From Leptasterias polaris (taxonomy: Eukaryota; Echinodermata; Asteroidea; Forcipulatida; Asteriidae), in contig JAZGTN010000027.1 in assembly GCA_037783415.1 (NCBI GenBank), forward strand, positions 6,410,001-6,474,000: a DNA stretch of 64,000 nucleotides, written 5' to 3'. This document shows positions 40,927 to 52,392 of this stretch, piece by piece. The position numbers and the translations under genes were made by a program. How positions within the stretch are numbered: the stretch's first letter is position 1; each line of letters opens with the position of its first letter. Under the pieces are notes generated by a model that was not told the DNA's origin, made no database searches, and was given only the letters and a program-made list of their open reading frames with translations.

Positions 40927-43900
40927 CTACCCGTCAACAGTCAGCGGAGAGTTGTCGTTCATATCACCGGGCGCTTCTCCCGATGCTTCTGTCAGTGATA
41001 TGGCCGAGTAGGACTCGGAACTCTTCAGCCGATGTAAAGCACGTTCCGGAACTTTGAGCGTGCGCATATACTTGATGCAGATTGGCTGGAAGACCAGGCT
41101 CCAGATGATGACGAGAAGCAGTTCCACACTGTGATTATGTGAAAGTAAAGTATAACATCAAAGTGAGAAACAAGAGAAACTTCTTAGATCACTCTCGTTG
41201 TTCTATGCAAACGCTTTTGCAATTTCTGCTTGAAACGGCGAGTATGGTTTTGATTTGAGTGAAAATAAGCAAGTGTGCTCCAAGTAGTCGCCGCAGTCAT
41301 TTCATGCGATCGGTGAAAGCTGATTTTGGGATCAATAATTCCTGCATAAAAAATGATTTGTGTTTCACATTTTAAAGAGGAAATAAACAGTTGAAAGCCC
41401 GCCCCGCATTTTTATCTTTTTATTATTAACACGAATTGTCTTTGTGAAATAGTATTGGACTTACTTACCGTCAACTCGTGACTTATAAGGAAAGGTGTTA
41501 CCACACTCGATGGCGGCCATAGCGAAGGCAAGGAAAGCATTCTGGAGATTCGTCATTAGAAGGGCGAATTGAACCACTAGATACTTGGGTATGGTGCTGT
41601 AATGCATGTACTTAAGGCGTGTCTGGGTGGCATTGTGAAGTATACTGATGACTTGCATTGCTGTCAGTGTACTCACTATTGTTAATATAATGATCCAAAG
41701 ACTTGGCTGGGTGTAGTTCTGGGGGAAAAATATAATGTGAGCAAGAAACATTGTTGATTATCTCTAATAATATACATTCAAGTGGTTTACAATGAGTTTA
41801 TTTGATATGCCTGATAATCAATTCAAAGTCTTAGGCAAAATTATTGTGGATGTGGTGGCTCTAAGATGATTGGTTTGCCGTATGGCAGTGTGTTATGTCG
41901 TGTAGGAGCAATGGTGTAACTAGACTTTATTTGTTTCTCCCCCCTCTGTCTTTTTTGTTGTTTTTCTTAAAACCGTAAATTGGGGGGGGGGGGGGGGGGG
42001 CAAGCGAGGCAAAGACATAGTTCAGGGGAGGCTTTTGATTTCTCGAACCAATCATTTGTGCATTTTTTCTGTCTCATGGGGTGGGGCAAGGGTTACGAGC
42101 AGGGAAGGGGTCTCTTGCCCCATGCCCCCATCCCACCGTTCGCTTTCTCATAACTAATTTGCCTATAGTTGGTTTTGTTTGACAAAAGACGAAACTCCTA
42201 AAACATGTACAAAGTGAAACTATTGCCATTTCCAACACATTTACCCAAATAGGGCTGCAGATTCATGCTCTGATTATATTTAAAAAAATAATTTCAAACA
42301 CTATTTGGGAGACTTACTAGGGCGCTGTCGTTAGGAAACGTTCCATCGATGATGAATATCTGTGACAGCAATAGCAAGAATGGCCGGATGAGCGCTATCT
42401 GCATTACTAGCACTTCCAATCTTACAAAATGCTTTCTGAAATGAAACATTCAAGTATCCATATAGGCCTATCCATTAATCAAAACGAGGAAATGGCAGTT
42501 AATAATAAAGATAGACAAAGTTAAACAATTTTCCCTTGTTACTGAAATGAAGTAATTTTCCATTGGTTTGATTAATCCGGCAATCATTTTACGGTGATTA
42601 ATATTTTAATTTCATACATCACAGTCCTGAGACGGTTCTATCGATTCAATAAAGAGCTCAACCAAAGTTTAATTTCAAGTACTAAACTGCCAATGACAGT
42701 GCATTGTGTACTAGTGTACTTCGTCATATTTTTAGTTTTTTGTATAATTTGCGCCAAATGTCAACATAGTTATGTATTTTTCGATTCTTAATACAGCCCA
42801 TACAAAATGGTGTCCAGTGTTAATATTTAAGACACAAAACAAAAGAGTTCACAGATTGAAGCTGAATCTTCTAAAAACAAATGATTTATCGTTTCTGCTT
42901 TCATTTTACAACACATCTTACTTCTTGAGGACATGTGTATAAACTTTCTCCGGGCAGCAACAGCAACAGCAGAAACATGGCGCCCGATTGTACTTGACTG
43001 GGAAAGCCTTCATCTTACCAATCATTGCATCTTCACCACCGAAATAATCCACTATCAGATTCAGATAGTGATAAATTGTGGGAAATAGAAACCTGTCAAC
43101 AAATCATAAGAAGAAGAAACAAACGATCAGACGCAACATCTCAAGACTTGAAGAATCTCGAGTTTGATCTTTGAGTTAAGTATAAAAGAGTAATGGTTTA
43201 GTGTATGAAAAAATTCTCTGCAAAAAGAACACTTACAAATTGGCAGCGGCATTCGAAAGAAGAGCGGCTTTCGGTAAGTATAAACCAAACAATGACACTA
43301 TACAAAACACCTGAGGAAAAACCCCAAAGTAAATGTACAGGTGTTTACAATTTACATTTAATTTTGTGAACACATAAGTTTATCTTCTGAAATGGGAGAT
43401 TAAAAAGGAGGAGTGGTCGCTTCAAGTTATTTGTTGAACTTTTGTAGCGTTCGAGCCAGAGTTAAAATGCAAAGTTTATGCCAATGGATGAATAGAGGTA
43501 ATTCATAAATAATGCAACACTAATTTACGTCACTTGTAGTTTTGTTGTACGCACAATATGATTTATTGAATGGAATAAAATAAGTTATATCCGCAAGGAA
43601 GAAATTGTTCCAATGTGGCATGGCTCGAAAGCCCCCAAAACATCGCCAAACGAAGGTAATTGTTCTCAATGTGAGTAAGACAATCCAGGGTCTCGTGAAC
43701 CGCTTTTTCACGTGGGTGTTCTTTTAAAATACTCCATTGACTGGGCAAGTCTTGCGCGTAGTCAAATGTCAAGGACCAAGTCGGTAGTACAAACAATTGA
43801 GTTTTACGCGTGCGTGATTCTGAAATTATATCATATTGTTGGGAGAGTAAAATTTAGCCATGAAATAATATATGAAAGTAAAAATAAATTTAACAAATCA

Positions 43901-45974
43901 ACAAAGAACACCTGAGAATAGACTCCGACCTCCGTTTCCGGTTACTTGAAGTATTACGAACTTTGCACAACTGAAGTTCATGTTATCATTAAACCTATGT
44001 ACCCATTCAAACAAATTCTGGCGTTTCTAACAAAAATAAGCATTCTCGTCCCAAATTTCAATTTGTTTCAAAGTTAATTTGAATAAATTATATGTATTAT
44101 GTAAAAGTTGAAATTGCATTTATAACGAAGTGCTATGGGTATTTCTGTTTTTTGAGAAATGTGTATTACTTCAAATTAAGAAGATTTGATTTCAAAGAAA
44201 AATATATTCTTTCATCGAATTGTTTTCTCGTTTTCGGTACGCTTGAGACTTGCACAGTCAAAGGGTTAATCTTCCTATATAGAAATATAAGTTGTTTCCT
44301 CACAGGCCATATTGAGTAGATCCAGATCATTGATGAGGCTCTCTCGCTGTGTGGAATATTCTTTGTTATCCAAACAATACCATCAATCATAACAATAGTC
44401 TGGACTACGGTGATAACAGTACCGAGTATCAAATTAGCAAGCCAAGCCACCAGGATTGTACTCAAAATCTTAAACGTGACAAAAAAAAACACCAACTGAT
44501 TACCAAAATATGCCGCACTAAAAACGAGCTGTGCATTTTCTTATTGAAGTCAATTAATTAATTCACTTTCTTGATTCTTTACCAAGTTTACTTTACTTAA
44601 CTTTTTACTTTCTTAAGTTCCGTTGTGTTATTCATTGAACGTTTTCCATACGGTAACTTACAATCACTAATAATAATAATAATAATAATATCAAGCATTT
44701 ATAAAGCGCCATCTATCTAGGTAGCCTATTCCGAGGCGCATAAGAAAGGAAAGAAGAAGAAAAAACAGAGGGAAAAACTTAAGCAAACAAATACCAATAC
44801 ACGCAACCAATGCATTAATAAGCTACACTAAACAAGTATGATTTTAATTTAATTTTAAACACTTCTAACGAGTCTATTGTTTTTAATTCTAAGGGTAGTC
44901 TATTCCATAAATCCGGAGCTGATGCAAAAATTGCTCTTTTTCCATAAGTTACGCGTGTCTTTTGAGTTTCTAAAAGTAATCTATTTGAGGAGCGGAGGTT
45001 ACGTTGTGGTACATATGACCGGACTAACTCATTTAAGTAACAAGGTGCCATACCATGAAGAATCTTCCAAGTTTGAAGTAGTATCTTAAATTCAATACGC
45101 TGGCGAATAGGTAGCCAATGTAAAGTTTGCAGCACATAACAAAACAGTAACTTGTTAAAATATTAATTATTACATTGAATTTGACAAAATGCCAACATTT
45201 GCTTGAAATTGATGGTGCTGGGGGGGGGGGGGGGGGGGGGTCGACAAGGTTTAAATGTGTCCATTCACTCCCGTATTTGTAAGGTTTTTAACAATTTTGT
45301 AGATATAAGCTATATTTGTTCCAGTCTATCACAATCCTATATAAGATAATTATAAATGTCAAAGAGCGTCTCTAAAGGTCAAAATAAGTTTCGTGATGTA
45401 TAGGCCTGTTTATTTTCCAACATAAATAGATTCCTCATGAACATTTTGGGGAAATGACAATGTAAAATGGTGTAAAAATACATTTTCTTTGATACTCGTT
45501 CAGAGCGAAATTTGAAACATGACGTCATTAATTATCAGCAACAATATGGCATGTACATTCCAAATAGGAATATTTGCATTAGTCAAATAGAAACATTCAG
45601 CGTCTTTTCGATTGAATATCATAGAAATTTAGGAATGAACTAAGATGTTTCCCTTTCCCCACTTTAATAAGAAATATCTATTGGAAACTGAGTGGATCAC
45701 AGTGACTTGAAGCTACCCTTAAATACTGTCATATTGCGATACTAGGACCCATGGGCCGTTTTCGAAATCTTAACTCAGGCTTGGGCTTTGGCTTTCCACT
45801 AGTCTACTTGCAGCCCAGTACCAATCACACACGTCTTTAAAATAATTGACAGACACCCCCCTATACTTCCCAATTCTGTACTTCGTATTTGGCAAAAAAT
45901 CATAACTTACACTCAAAAAGTTCCTCGACTGTTGGATCCGACGTGCAGTTGAACATAATAACATCGTCACCCAT
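40927..45974 (-). CDS. SLC51A: Organic solute transporter subunit alpha (OST-alpha), complete seven-exon gene
   Basis: Seven-pass membrane subunit of the heteromeric basolateral exporter of bile acids and steroid conjugates; its beta partner (SLC51B) is not in the window. Exons in transcript order: 45913-45974, 44304-44460, 43237-43310, 42922-43092, 42318-42435, 41465-41718, 40927-41128 (stop TAG). They join in frame to 345 aa (human 340). Diagnostic are an N-terminus with NCTSDPTVEELF, hydrophobic helices in exons 2-6, VDYFGGEDAM and the Cys run CFCCCCCCPEKV (residues 137-146), PFLLLLSQIFIIDGTFPND and LLMTNLQNAFLAFAMAAIEC. Two donors were chosen by frame over a nearby alternative: exon 1 (gtgtaa rather than gtaagt two bases on) and exon 6 (the second of two overlapping gtaagt). 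ATG 45972-45974 is the only good start. Intron 1 contains a LINE fragment. Confidence 0.9.
41895..42165. repeat. Dispersed repeat with G run (SLC51A intron 5)
   Basis: CAATGGTGTAACTAGACTTT, an 18-plus G run near 41982-42000, GGCTTTTGATTTCTCGAACC and CATTTGTGCATTTTTTCTGT match the repeat at 18860-19025. Confidence 0.55.
44672..45135 (-). pseudogene. CR1/L2-like LINE 3' fragment (SLC51A intron 1)
   Basis: C-terminal 106 aa of an RT ORF (LQTLHWLPIRQRIEFKILLQ; VPQRNLRSSNRLLLETQKTR; FASAPDLWNRLPLELK) with stop, then a roughly 140-base 3' UTR ending TATGCGCCTCGGAATAGGCT, GGCGCTTTATAAATGCTTGA and TAA repeats. The reading frame is open over the part that remains, so it is truncated rather than decayed. 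Its tail matches that of the SINE at 644-1000. Confidence 0.8.
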
Positions 45975-46500
45975 GTTGGCCGGCGTGGTTCGGCAAACCT
46001 ATACGAACACTAAAGTTTCTAACAATCCATTTCTATCGTTCATCTATCTCCCTCTTCATTTCTACCGATGAAACAATAAATGTTGATAAACGGAGTGTTG
46101 TCTTTACACCCTCCTACTGATTTACCCAAAGGAAATTCCAGTCCGAGAAATCAGATCACCAAACTCTCTCTCTATATAAACTATAATGGGGGTATGCTAG
46201 CATTACGTTCTCCTTAAAGATCTACTTCAACGGCACTAAGATAATTTAAACTTTGCCGAAATCCAATCAATTTGTGTTTCATGATTACGTATATTTCAAA
46301 GAAAATCCTTAGCGGTGGTTGCGTAATAAAAAAAAAGGGTCATTTTGACCAGCGTTCACCCCCTCCTCATAGCGAGTTTTTGGAAACAGCGTGTCACGTG
46401 ATGAAAATATACCATAGACTTTGATGACGTACATGAGTGGAAACGGCTTGTTTACCCCCCGCGCAGCGGAGTGTGTTTATTGTACGCGTCTATAGCTATT
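45975..46500. other. Upstream region of SLC51A
   Basis: No genes. Contains CTCTATATAAACTATAATGG near 46169-46190, a possible TATA-like element about 200 bases upstream of the SLC51A ATG but on a palindromic A/T context, so its direction is unclear. Confidence 0.3.
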
Positions 46501-46520
46501 TTCACGGTTACGAAAACAAA

Positions 46521-46903
46521 ATGTCAGACACTAGCGGATCGTGGGAGGAACATAGTGTAGACGAAGAAGAATTAGTAAATACATATGATAGTAAGAAGTA
46601 ACTATAACTATAAATGTATATAGTAGTGAACTTGCGGGTACAACCATGTGTATAATCTCTTTTGGAGGAGTGTACCCGCAAGTTCACTACTATTTACATT
46701 TATAGTTATAGTTACTTCTTACTTTCAACACCATGCAAAGCTTCAAACACCACTTACATATGATAGTATTGATAGTGAGGATAGCTCTGACGGTTGAGGG
46801 AGCTCCTCCGAAGACGAAGAGGGCGTTGATGAAGCTGGGGGAGTTGCCGAACCATATACATGTAGGTTTGAGCCACTGGCCGCAGAGGATCGCGAACTTA
46901 TAT
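46521..46903 (+). pseudogene. Broken acidic protein exon interrupted by a foldback insertion
   Basis: ATG at 46521 opens MSDTSGSWEEHSVDEEELVN. The frame is cut after an AGT codon by the 161-bp insertion at 46594-46754 and resumes in register with IDSEDSSDG, then a stop (TGA at about 46799), then GSSSEDEEGVDEAGG and EPYTCRFEPL. Acidic N-termini leading into a 'PYxFEP'-like segment occur in several invertebrate uncharacterised proteins, some with a P2X7-like C-terminal zinc domain; that link is tentative. No further exon was found, and the following DNA is a foldback and then LINE D. A host gene fragment or old duplicate, now dead. Confidence 0.4.
46594..46754. mobile_element. 161-bp foldback insertion with 14-bp target duplication
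   Basis: Palindromic element with arms AAGTAACTATAACTATAAAT and AACTTGCGGGTAC, related to the repeat at 12700-12930. Flanks 46580-46593 and 46755-46768 are both TACATATGATAGTA, a 14-bp duplication of the host exon. The right part continues past the palindrome with CACCATGCAAAGCTTCAAAC, also found inverted near 12705. The long duplication suggests insertion by a LINE-type machinery with internal inversion rather than by a cut-and-paste transposase. Confidence 0.65.
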
Positions 46904-46924
46904 ATTTCCATTAACGTCAACGTA

Positions 46925-47276
46925 ACAGGGTGTTTAGATAATCTTCCAAGTTAGCTGGTGGACAGTACAAACGAACTATTCAAACCTAATCTCCCCACTC
47001 CAAGCTGTGTACAATTGGGCTTTGTACCATTAGCATTTGAAATGGCGCTGTAGGAAACAGCATTTATCTAGAAAATTCAAACTGCCAATTAAGCAGTCAC
47101 TGTTTTTTATTTAAATGATCTAGTTGTAATACATCTAGGATTCCTCAAAAGGTTAAGAGTACAAACGAGATCTTAACAAAGCCCAATTGTACACAGCTTG
47201 GAGTGGGGAGATTAGGTTTGAATAGTTCGTTTGTACTGTCCACCAGCTAACTTGGAAGATTATCTAAACACCCTGT
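46925..47276. mobile_element. Foldback with perfect 101-bp inverted arms
   Basis: 46925-47025 and 47176-47276 are exact reverse complements (ends ACAGGGTGTTTAGATAATCT). The spacer is 150 bp with no coding potential. No clear target-site duplication is seen. Confidence 0.8.
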
Positions 47277-47329
47277 GTTTATGAGCAGATTATCGAAGCC
47301 ATCAAAGTGCTACCACAAAACACCAGTTT

Positions 47330-47370
47330 ATTTATTTATTTCTTCTTTACCCTGGGGAGACCTCTCAGTG
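47330..47370 (-). pseudogene. LINE D 3' terminus, separated by the Ngaro insertion
   Basis: On the - strand CACTGAGAGGTCTCCCCAGG followed by GTAAAGAAGAAATAAATAAA and a further AAATAAA, the end of LINE D, 5.7 kb away from the rest of its 3' UTR. Confidence 0.75.
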
Positions 47371-47488
47371 AATTACATTTTCTAACGTTAGCCAAGAAGC
47401 GTGACAGGTTTTGCATATTACGCAAGAGTAACAGGTTGAGTGCACACGGTTAGGGTGTGCCTATCATTGATCGTTTTCAGCACAGCTA

Positions 47489-47693
47489 TAGACTTGACTC
47501 AAGTCCCAATCCCGTGCAAGGCCCTTCCTTGCCTCATCGTCAGAAAACTATTATTTTGCGCTCTGCATTCCCCAACCTCCCTGTTCCGCGCGTAACTACA
47601 TTTTGTCGGTGAGGGCGCACTGGTATTCTGTGGCTGCATGCTGGCGCGTTACGTTAGGAACCTCGCACGAGAAAGGGACTTGAATCAAGTCTA
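47489..47693. mobile_element. 205-bp MITE inside Ngaro repeat A1, 9-bp target duplication
   Basis: Ends TAGACTTGACTCAAGTCCC and GGGACTTGAATCAAGTCTA. Flanks are both GCACAGCTA (47480-47488 and 47694-47702). Repeat A2 of the same Ngaro element has a single GCACAGCTA at the matching place, so A2 is the empty site. The interior shows no coding potential. Confidence 0.9.
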
Positions 47694-47745
47694 GCACAGC
47701 TACGGCAGACGTATCATTTAATTATTTCTCGGGTCGCAAATTATA

Positions 47746-48870
47746 ATGTCCGATTCCGATACCGGGGCTCATTTCCTGGGAAGGCATTTTGGTCAACCCA
47801 ATCAGCCCCCCTTATCCCTAACGGCCAGTGACGTTTCAGCTATAGTCAAGGCCGGAGTAACAGATGCCCTACAAGGCTTCCAAACAAGGTTTGATAAGGT
47901 TATTGCAGAGCGCAAGCACGAGAATGAGGAGGCCTTGTTAGAGGTACAGTCGCTCAAACGTGCAAACGAGGTACAATTTCGGTTTAAAGGCAACCGAGCA
48001 CAGTTTGAGTTCAACGAAAAAATTGTTCAAAACCTCGAAACATCCAAGAAATTAATGAAGGAGGGCTCACCAACAACGGCAGAGGAGAAACTATCAGAGG
48101 CAGTTAAAGATCTACGAAAAAGAAACAAGTTGATACGCCTTGCAGACAAGTCTGAAGCGGGTTTGTGTTTATTTGATAATATACACTAAAGGTAGATAAG
48201 ATAAGTGAAATCCTTAAAATACTGAAAAAGTAGGATGCTATTTACTTGCCTTTCAAGTTCAGAAGAGAACAAGAGAAAGGGCGTTTTCGTGCATAACTCA
48301 GCTATTGTTTTCATTGTGTCGCTCACAACAAAAGTACCATATCAATAGGCCTTATTTTATGGTGCGACATTCCTAAAGTTCCCTTGCCTTATTAAATAGG
48401 TGTGGCTTGCATATCATGAAGCATATGATTAAATTCACGGTTGTTGTGGTCACGGTAAATTTGTTTTTGGACCAACATTAATATTTGATTTCATTGTAGG
48501 TTGGGCGGCAGTGGATGAGTATATAAGTGACGAATTAGCTGATGACTCTGAGGATGAGAAGCGGATTCGCTCCGCTCAGTCCCGGGCAATGGCAAAACGA
48601 AAAAAGGCAAAGGTCGTTCAACGCCAAAAGCCGTATCAGCAGAACAGACGACAGTCATCTGAGTCACCTGCTAATCCTGATAGTCTTTTTCGTCGCTATA
48701 GTGGGCAGTATAGACCGTCATCTCGATTCTCATACACGGGTACAAGCTACGGATCAAGTTCAAAACCCACAGATATCTGTTTTAGATGTGGGAAAACAGG
48801 CCATTGGAGACAAGGATGTACCGGAGTACAGTCGTCAACCGGAATTAAAGACAACACAGGTCAGCGGTGA
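47746..48870 (+). CDS. Ngaro gag-like ORF1 with zinc knuckle and probable intron
   Basis: Exon 1 is 47746-48160 and exon 2 48500-48870; spliced, 261 aa. Exon 1 ends KLIRLADKSEAG and would read on only a few codons past the donor gtttgt before a stop. The acceptor tttcattgtag joins in phase to GWAAVDEYISDELADDSEDE, which continues the acidic then basic stretch (KRKKAKVVQRQK). Near the C-terminus the CCHC knuckle is CFRCGKTGHWRQGC. The N-terminal half is charged and probably coiled (ERKHENEEALLEVQSLKRAN). The intron is inferred from the phase match and the continuous protein pattern; two separate ORFs would be the alternative. The protein probably packages the RNA. Confidence 0.75.
48161..48499 (+). 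other. Probable spliceosomal intron in Ngaro ORF1
   Basis: 339 bases from a gtttgt donor to a tttcattgtag acceptor, AT-rich, with stops in all sense frames. The donor departs from consensus at +4 to +6, so splicing could be inefficient. Confidence 0.6.
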
Positions 48871-50850
48871 AGTCACAGAAAAAGTTTCGAGAAGCAGCGA
48901 GTTGCTCTACCAAGACGGAGAGACAGGGTACGAGAAATTCTATTCAGATAATTATTTTGATTATGAACAAGGTTCTGCAGAACCCATTGTCAGGGGACGT
49001 ATGAAAGTCTCTTTTAAGTTCTGGGAGAACATTAAAGCATATCCCGAGGTGTTGGATATAATTCGAACAGGTTACAAAATTCCGTTCTTTAACACACCCC
49101 CTACCAAGTATTCAAAGAATAATCGTTCTGCATTGGCACATTCAGCATTTGTTTTGGAGGCAATAACAGATCTAAAATCTGAGGATCTCATCTCAGAGTC
49201 CAATTCTCCGCCTTATGTTGTAAACCCACTAACTGTATCAGTGCAAAGTTCCGGAAAGAAAAGGTTAATTCTTGATCTCAGATATGTTAACCAGTTTGTA
49301 TGGAAGGACAAGATCAAGTTTGAAGACTGGAATGCAGCCTTAAAATACTTCAAACAGGGAGATTTTATGTTTTCCTTCGACCTTCGTTCTGGTTATCATC
49401 ATATTGATATCTTTTCAGAACACACCAAGTTTTTAGGTTTTGCTTGGAATATTGAGGGTGTAACAAGATACTTTACGTTTAATGTTTTGCCATTTGGATT
49501 AACTTCAGCTCCTTATATATTTACTAAGATGTTAAGACCCTTGGTGGCCTATTGGAGAAGTAGAGGTAGGCCTATGTATATTGTTGTGTATCTAGATGAT
49601 GGATGGGGTAGAGAAGATACTCGGCATCAGTGTGAAGTTACTGCTAAGGCTGTAAAGGCTGACTTACTTGCTGCTGGGCTAGTACCTAATAAGAAAAAAT
49701 CAGAATGGTCACCCACGCAACAACTGGATTGGTTGGGGCTGACATGGAATTCCAAAGAAGGGTCCATCCGAGCTTTAGATAAAAGAGTTTCAGATACGTT
49801 GTTATCAATTCAGTACTTGACACAAAAACTACCCAAGGTTACTGCCAGAAGTCTGGCATCTATCACTGGTAAAATTATATCATTTTCATGTGTCGTTGGG
49901 TGTATAGCACAGCTCAAGTCAAGACACTTGCACATGGAGATTGTTAACAGAAAACATTGGGATTATGAATTCTCTCTTCAGAGAGATAGTAAAGCGATAG
50001 AGGAATTATTTTTCTGGAAATCACAATTATCAAAATTGAATAAACGTTTATTGTTTCAGTATTCTGTTCCCCTGGTTATGGTGTACACTGATGCAAGTAA
50101 TTCAGGATGTGGTGCATGGGTTATCGATTCTACAGAGAAAAATGAGTTCCAACAGAATTGGTCTCCAGAAGAGAGGCAAAAGTTCCACTTGGCGTGAGTT
50201 AAAAGGGGCGTCCCTAGCACTCAGAGCGTTTGCTCCAGTACTCGGAGGCAAAAGGGTAAAGTTGCATACCGATAACAAAGGAGTTGTAGCAATAATAGCT
50301 AAAGGAAGTATGGTCACAGAATTACAAGAATTGAGTTTGGATCTCAACTTATTCTGTAACAATAGCAGAATAGAATTGAAAGTGGAATGGATTCCTCGGT
50401 TAGCTAATACAGAGGCAGATTGTTTAAGCAGACAGGACGATTTAGATGATTGGGGTGTGTCCAGGGATTTTTTTCAATTTATAGATAGTATGTGGGGGCC
50501 ACATTCAGTGGATAGATTTGCTAACGAGTACAACACGAAATTACCTTTAGTGTCGATTGGAGTGGTGACAATAATTGGTTAGTGCCACCAATTCACTTAA
50601 TTCCTGTTGTTTTGAATCGCATCCAAGTGTGCAAAGCTAGAGGTACATTAGTGCTTCCCGAATGGCCTTCTGCAGTTTTCTGGCCCTTGTTATTTTCAAA
50701 TTATAGTCCTTTTAAAGGGATTATCTCGCAAGTCTTGCGATTTGGTGAATCTGGCAACATTTTCATTCATGAGAAAAATCCAGAATCTATCTTCGGTTGT
50801 TCCAAGATGAAGAGTGCAGTGTTGTGCTTGATGCTTCAAGGTTAAAAAAC
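48870..50850 (+). pseudogene. Ngaro reverse transcriptase-RNase H ORF2, frameshifted
   Basis: The open frame runs from 48542 (overlapping gag in another frame) to 50197, with RT from about 49060. It has SSGKKRLILDLRYVNQFVWK, FSFDLRSGYHHIDIF, FNVLPFGLTSAPYIFTKM and the catalytic YLDD in IVVYLDDGWGRE, then WLGLTWNSKEG. RNase H begins with VYTDASNSGCGAWVI. A one-base slip near 50180 moves the frame to SSTWRELKGASLALRAF, LHTDNKGVVAIIA and WIPRLANTEADCLSRQDDLD. A second frame break with an apparent small deletion near 50545 separates FANEYNTKLP from VDWSGDNNWLVPPIH. RT catalytic residues are intact, but this copy cannot make the full polyprotein. Confidence 0.85.
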
Positions 50851-51026
50851 TGTGACATCTCAACCATTATTGTCAAAGGGCTGGATGAGGTTAACAATGC
50901 CGCATGGCTTATAATGAGAGTAATAATTCCGTTTGGTAGCTCTCTTGGTAGTCGCTTGACACGGACTCGGAAAATAAGTGTTTGAAAAAGTCTGTTGGTT
51001 AATTTTTCAGATAGTGGGCACGAAGT

Positions 51027-52037
51027 TTGTTGTCCATAAAGTTTAATAAGTTTATATGTGATTTGTTCATATTATACAGAAAAAACAGCTATAAGCACTT
51101 ACTACAAGGGGTTTTGAAAGCATCGAGAGCATCCAATACAGTACTTAAATACGAGAGATGCTTCGCCGTTTGGCAAGCTTGGTGCACGGAAAATAAAGCT
51201 GCTGCCCTTCCAGCTAATACGGAAGATATAGCGAGGTTCTTTATGGAACAATTCACGAATAAAGCTCCGTTCTCTAGAATTGAAGGTATTTTTTATAGTA
51301 TTAAGTGGCATCACGATTGTAATCCAAATGTTACAGAAAATCCCTGCGACAAAAAATTCTTACGTTTGACCTTAGAAGGTCTAAAGCGTATCGCTGCTAA
51401 ACCTGTATGTAAGAAGGAGCCGATAACTACTGAAATACTGGGCAAAATTGTAGCCAAGTTTGGATCGTCCAATAACTTAATGAACATTCGTCTCTGCACA
51501 ATGTGTTTATTATCTTTCGCTGGTTTTCTTCGAAATGACGAACTCATAAACATCAGAGAGTGCGATCTAGAATTTCATCCGTCATTCATCAGATTTTTTC
51601 TAACTAAGAGTAAGACCGATCAGCTTAAAGAAGGTTCCTGGGTGTACATTGCAAAGATTGATTCACCTTCATGTCCTGTAACTATGGTACTAAAATACAT
51701 AGCCTTGGCTCAAATTACTGAATTCACTGAAAAGTTTCTATTGAGGCCCGTTGTTTATGCTAAATCTATTCAAGCTTATAGGTTAAGGAATGGCCAGTTA
51801 TCATATTCCAGGTGTAGAGAGATTTTCAAGGATGCACTTAAAGAGGTTGGTGTTGACCCAACAAAGTTTGGTCTACACAGTTTAAGATCAGGTGGAGCCA
51901 CAGCTGCTGCTTCCGTAGGGGTCCCAGACAGGCTGTTTAAAAAGCATGGTAGATGGTTTTCAGACCATTCAAAAGATGGGTATGTAAAAGAATCCGTAAA
52001 AAACCAACTAAGTGTATCACTTAGCCTAGGTCTATAA
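51027..52037 (+). CDS. Ngaro tyrosine recombinase (integrase)
   Basis: Uninterrupted 336-aa ORF of the phage-integrase fold, which in this order of retroelements joins a circular DNA intermediate to the genome. Catalytic set visible: R169 (FAGFLRNDELINI), K196 (TKSKTD), H284 and R287 (GLHSLRSGGATAA), H307 (KKHGRWFSDHSK) and the nucleophile Y319 (DGYVKES). The N-terminal part (residues 30-120) has the core-binding helices. No methyltransferase domain precedes it. The ORF is complete although ORF2 is damaged. Start taken at the first ATG; the true start could be further in. Confidence 0.9.
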   Translation: MLSIKFNKFICDLFILYRKNSYKHLLQGVLKASRASNTVLKYERCFAVWQAWCTENKAAALPANTEDIARFFMEQFTNKAPFSRIEGIFYSIKWHHDCNPNVTENPCDKKFLRLTLEGLKRIAAKPVCKKEPITTEILGKIVAKFGSSNNLMNIRLCTMCLLSFAGFLRNDELINIRECDLEFHPSFIRFFLTKSKTDQLKEGSWVYIAKIDSPSCPVTMVLKYIALAQITEFTEKFLLRPVVYAKSIQAYRLRNGQLSYSRCREIFKDALKEVGVDPTKFGLHSLRSGGATAAASVGVPDRLFKKHGRWFSDHSKDGYVKESVKNQLSVSLSLGL

Positions 52038-52392
52038 ATCGTGCTGTTTAGTGACTACCTAAAGTTACACTATTGCAGTATTTTTGTAATGACTATATGT
52101 TATCTGTCGTTATATTGTCCCAGATAATGCTTCTCGGAAAAGAGATGGCACTTGAACTTAGAAATAAGTAATAAAGTAGAATAAGTAATGAAATTAGAAT
52201 AAAACGAGATTAACTATTGTTATCTATGTCTTAGTTTACTTCATCAATCAATGTGGTGATATAATAAATTAATGGGTGAAAGAACACCAACACTATATAT
52301 TCCATTGTCGAATTTACTGTGAGTTGTTTTAAAACCTACACTGTTACAATTCCCGCTCTTTGTTGCTTGAGAGGGTGGACATGTCACCCATG

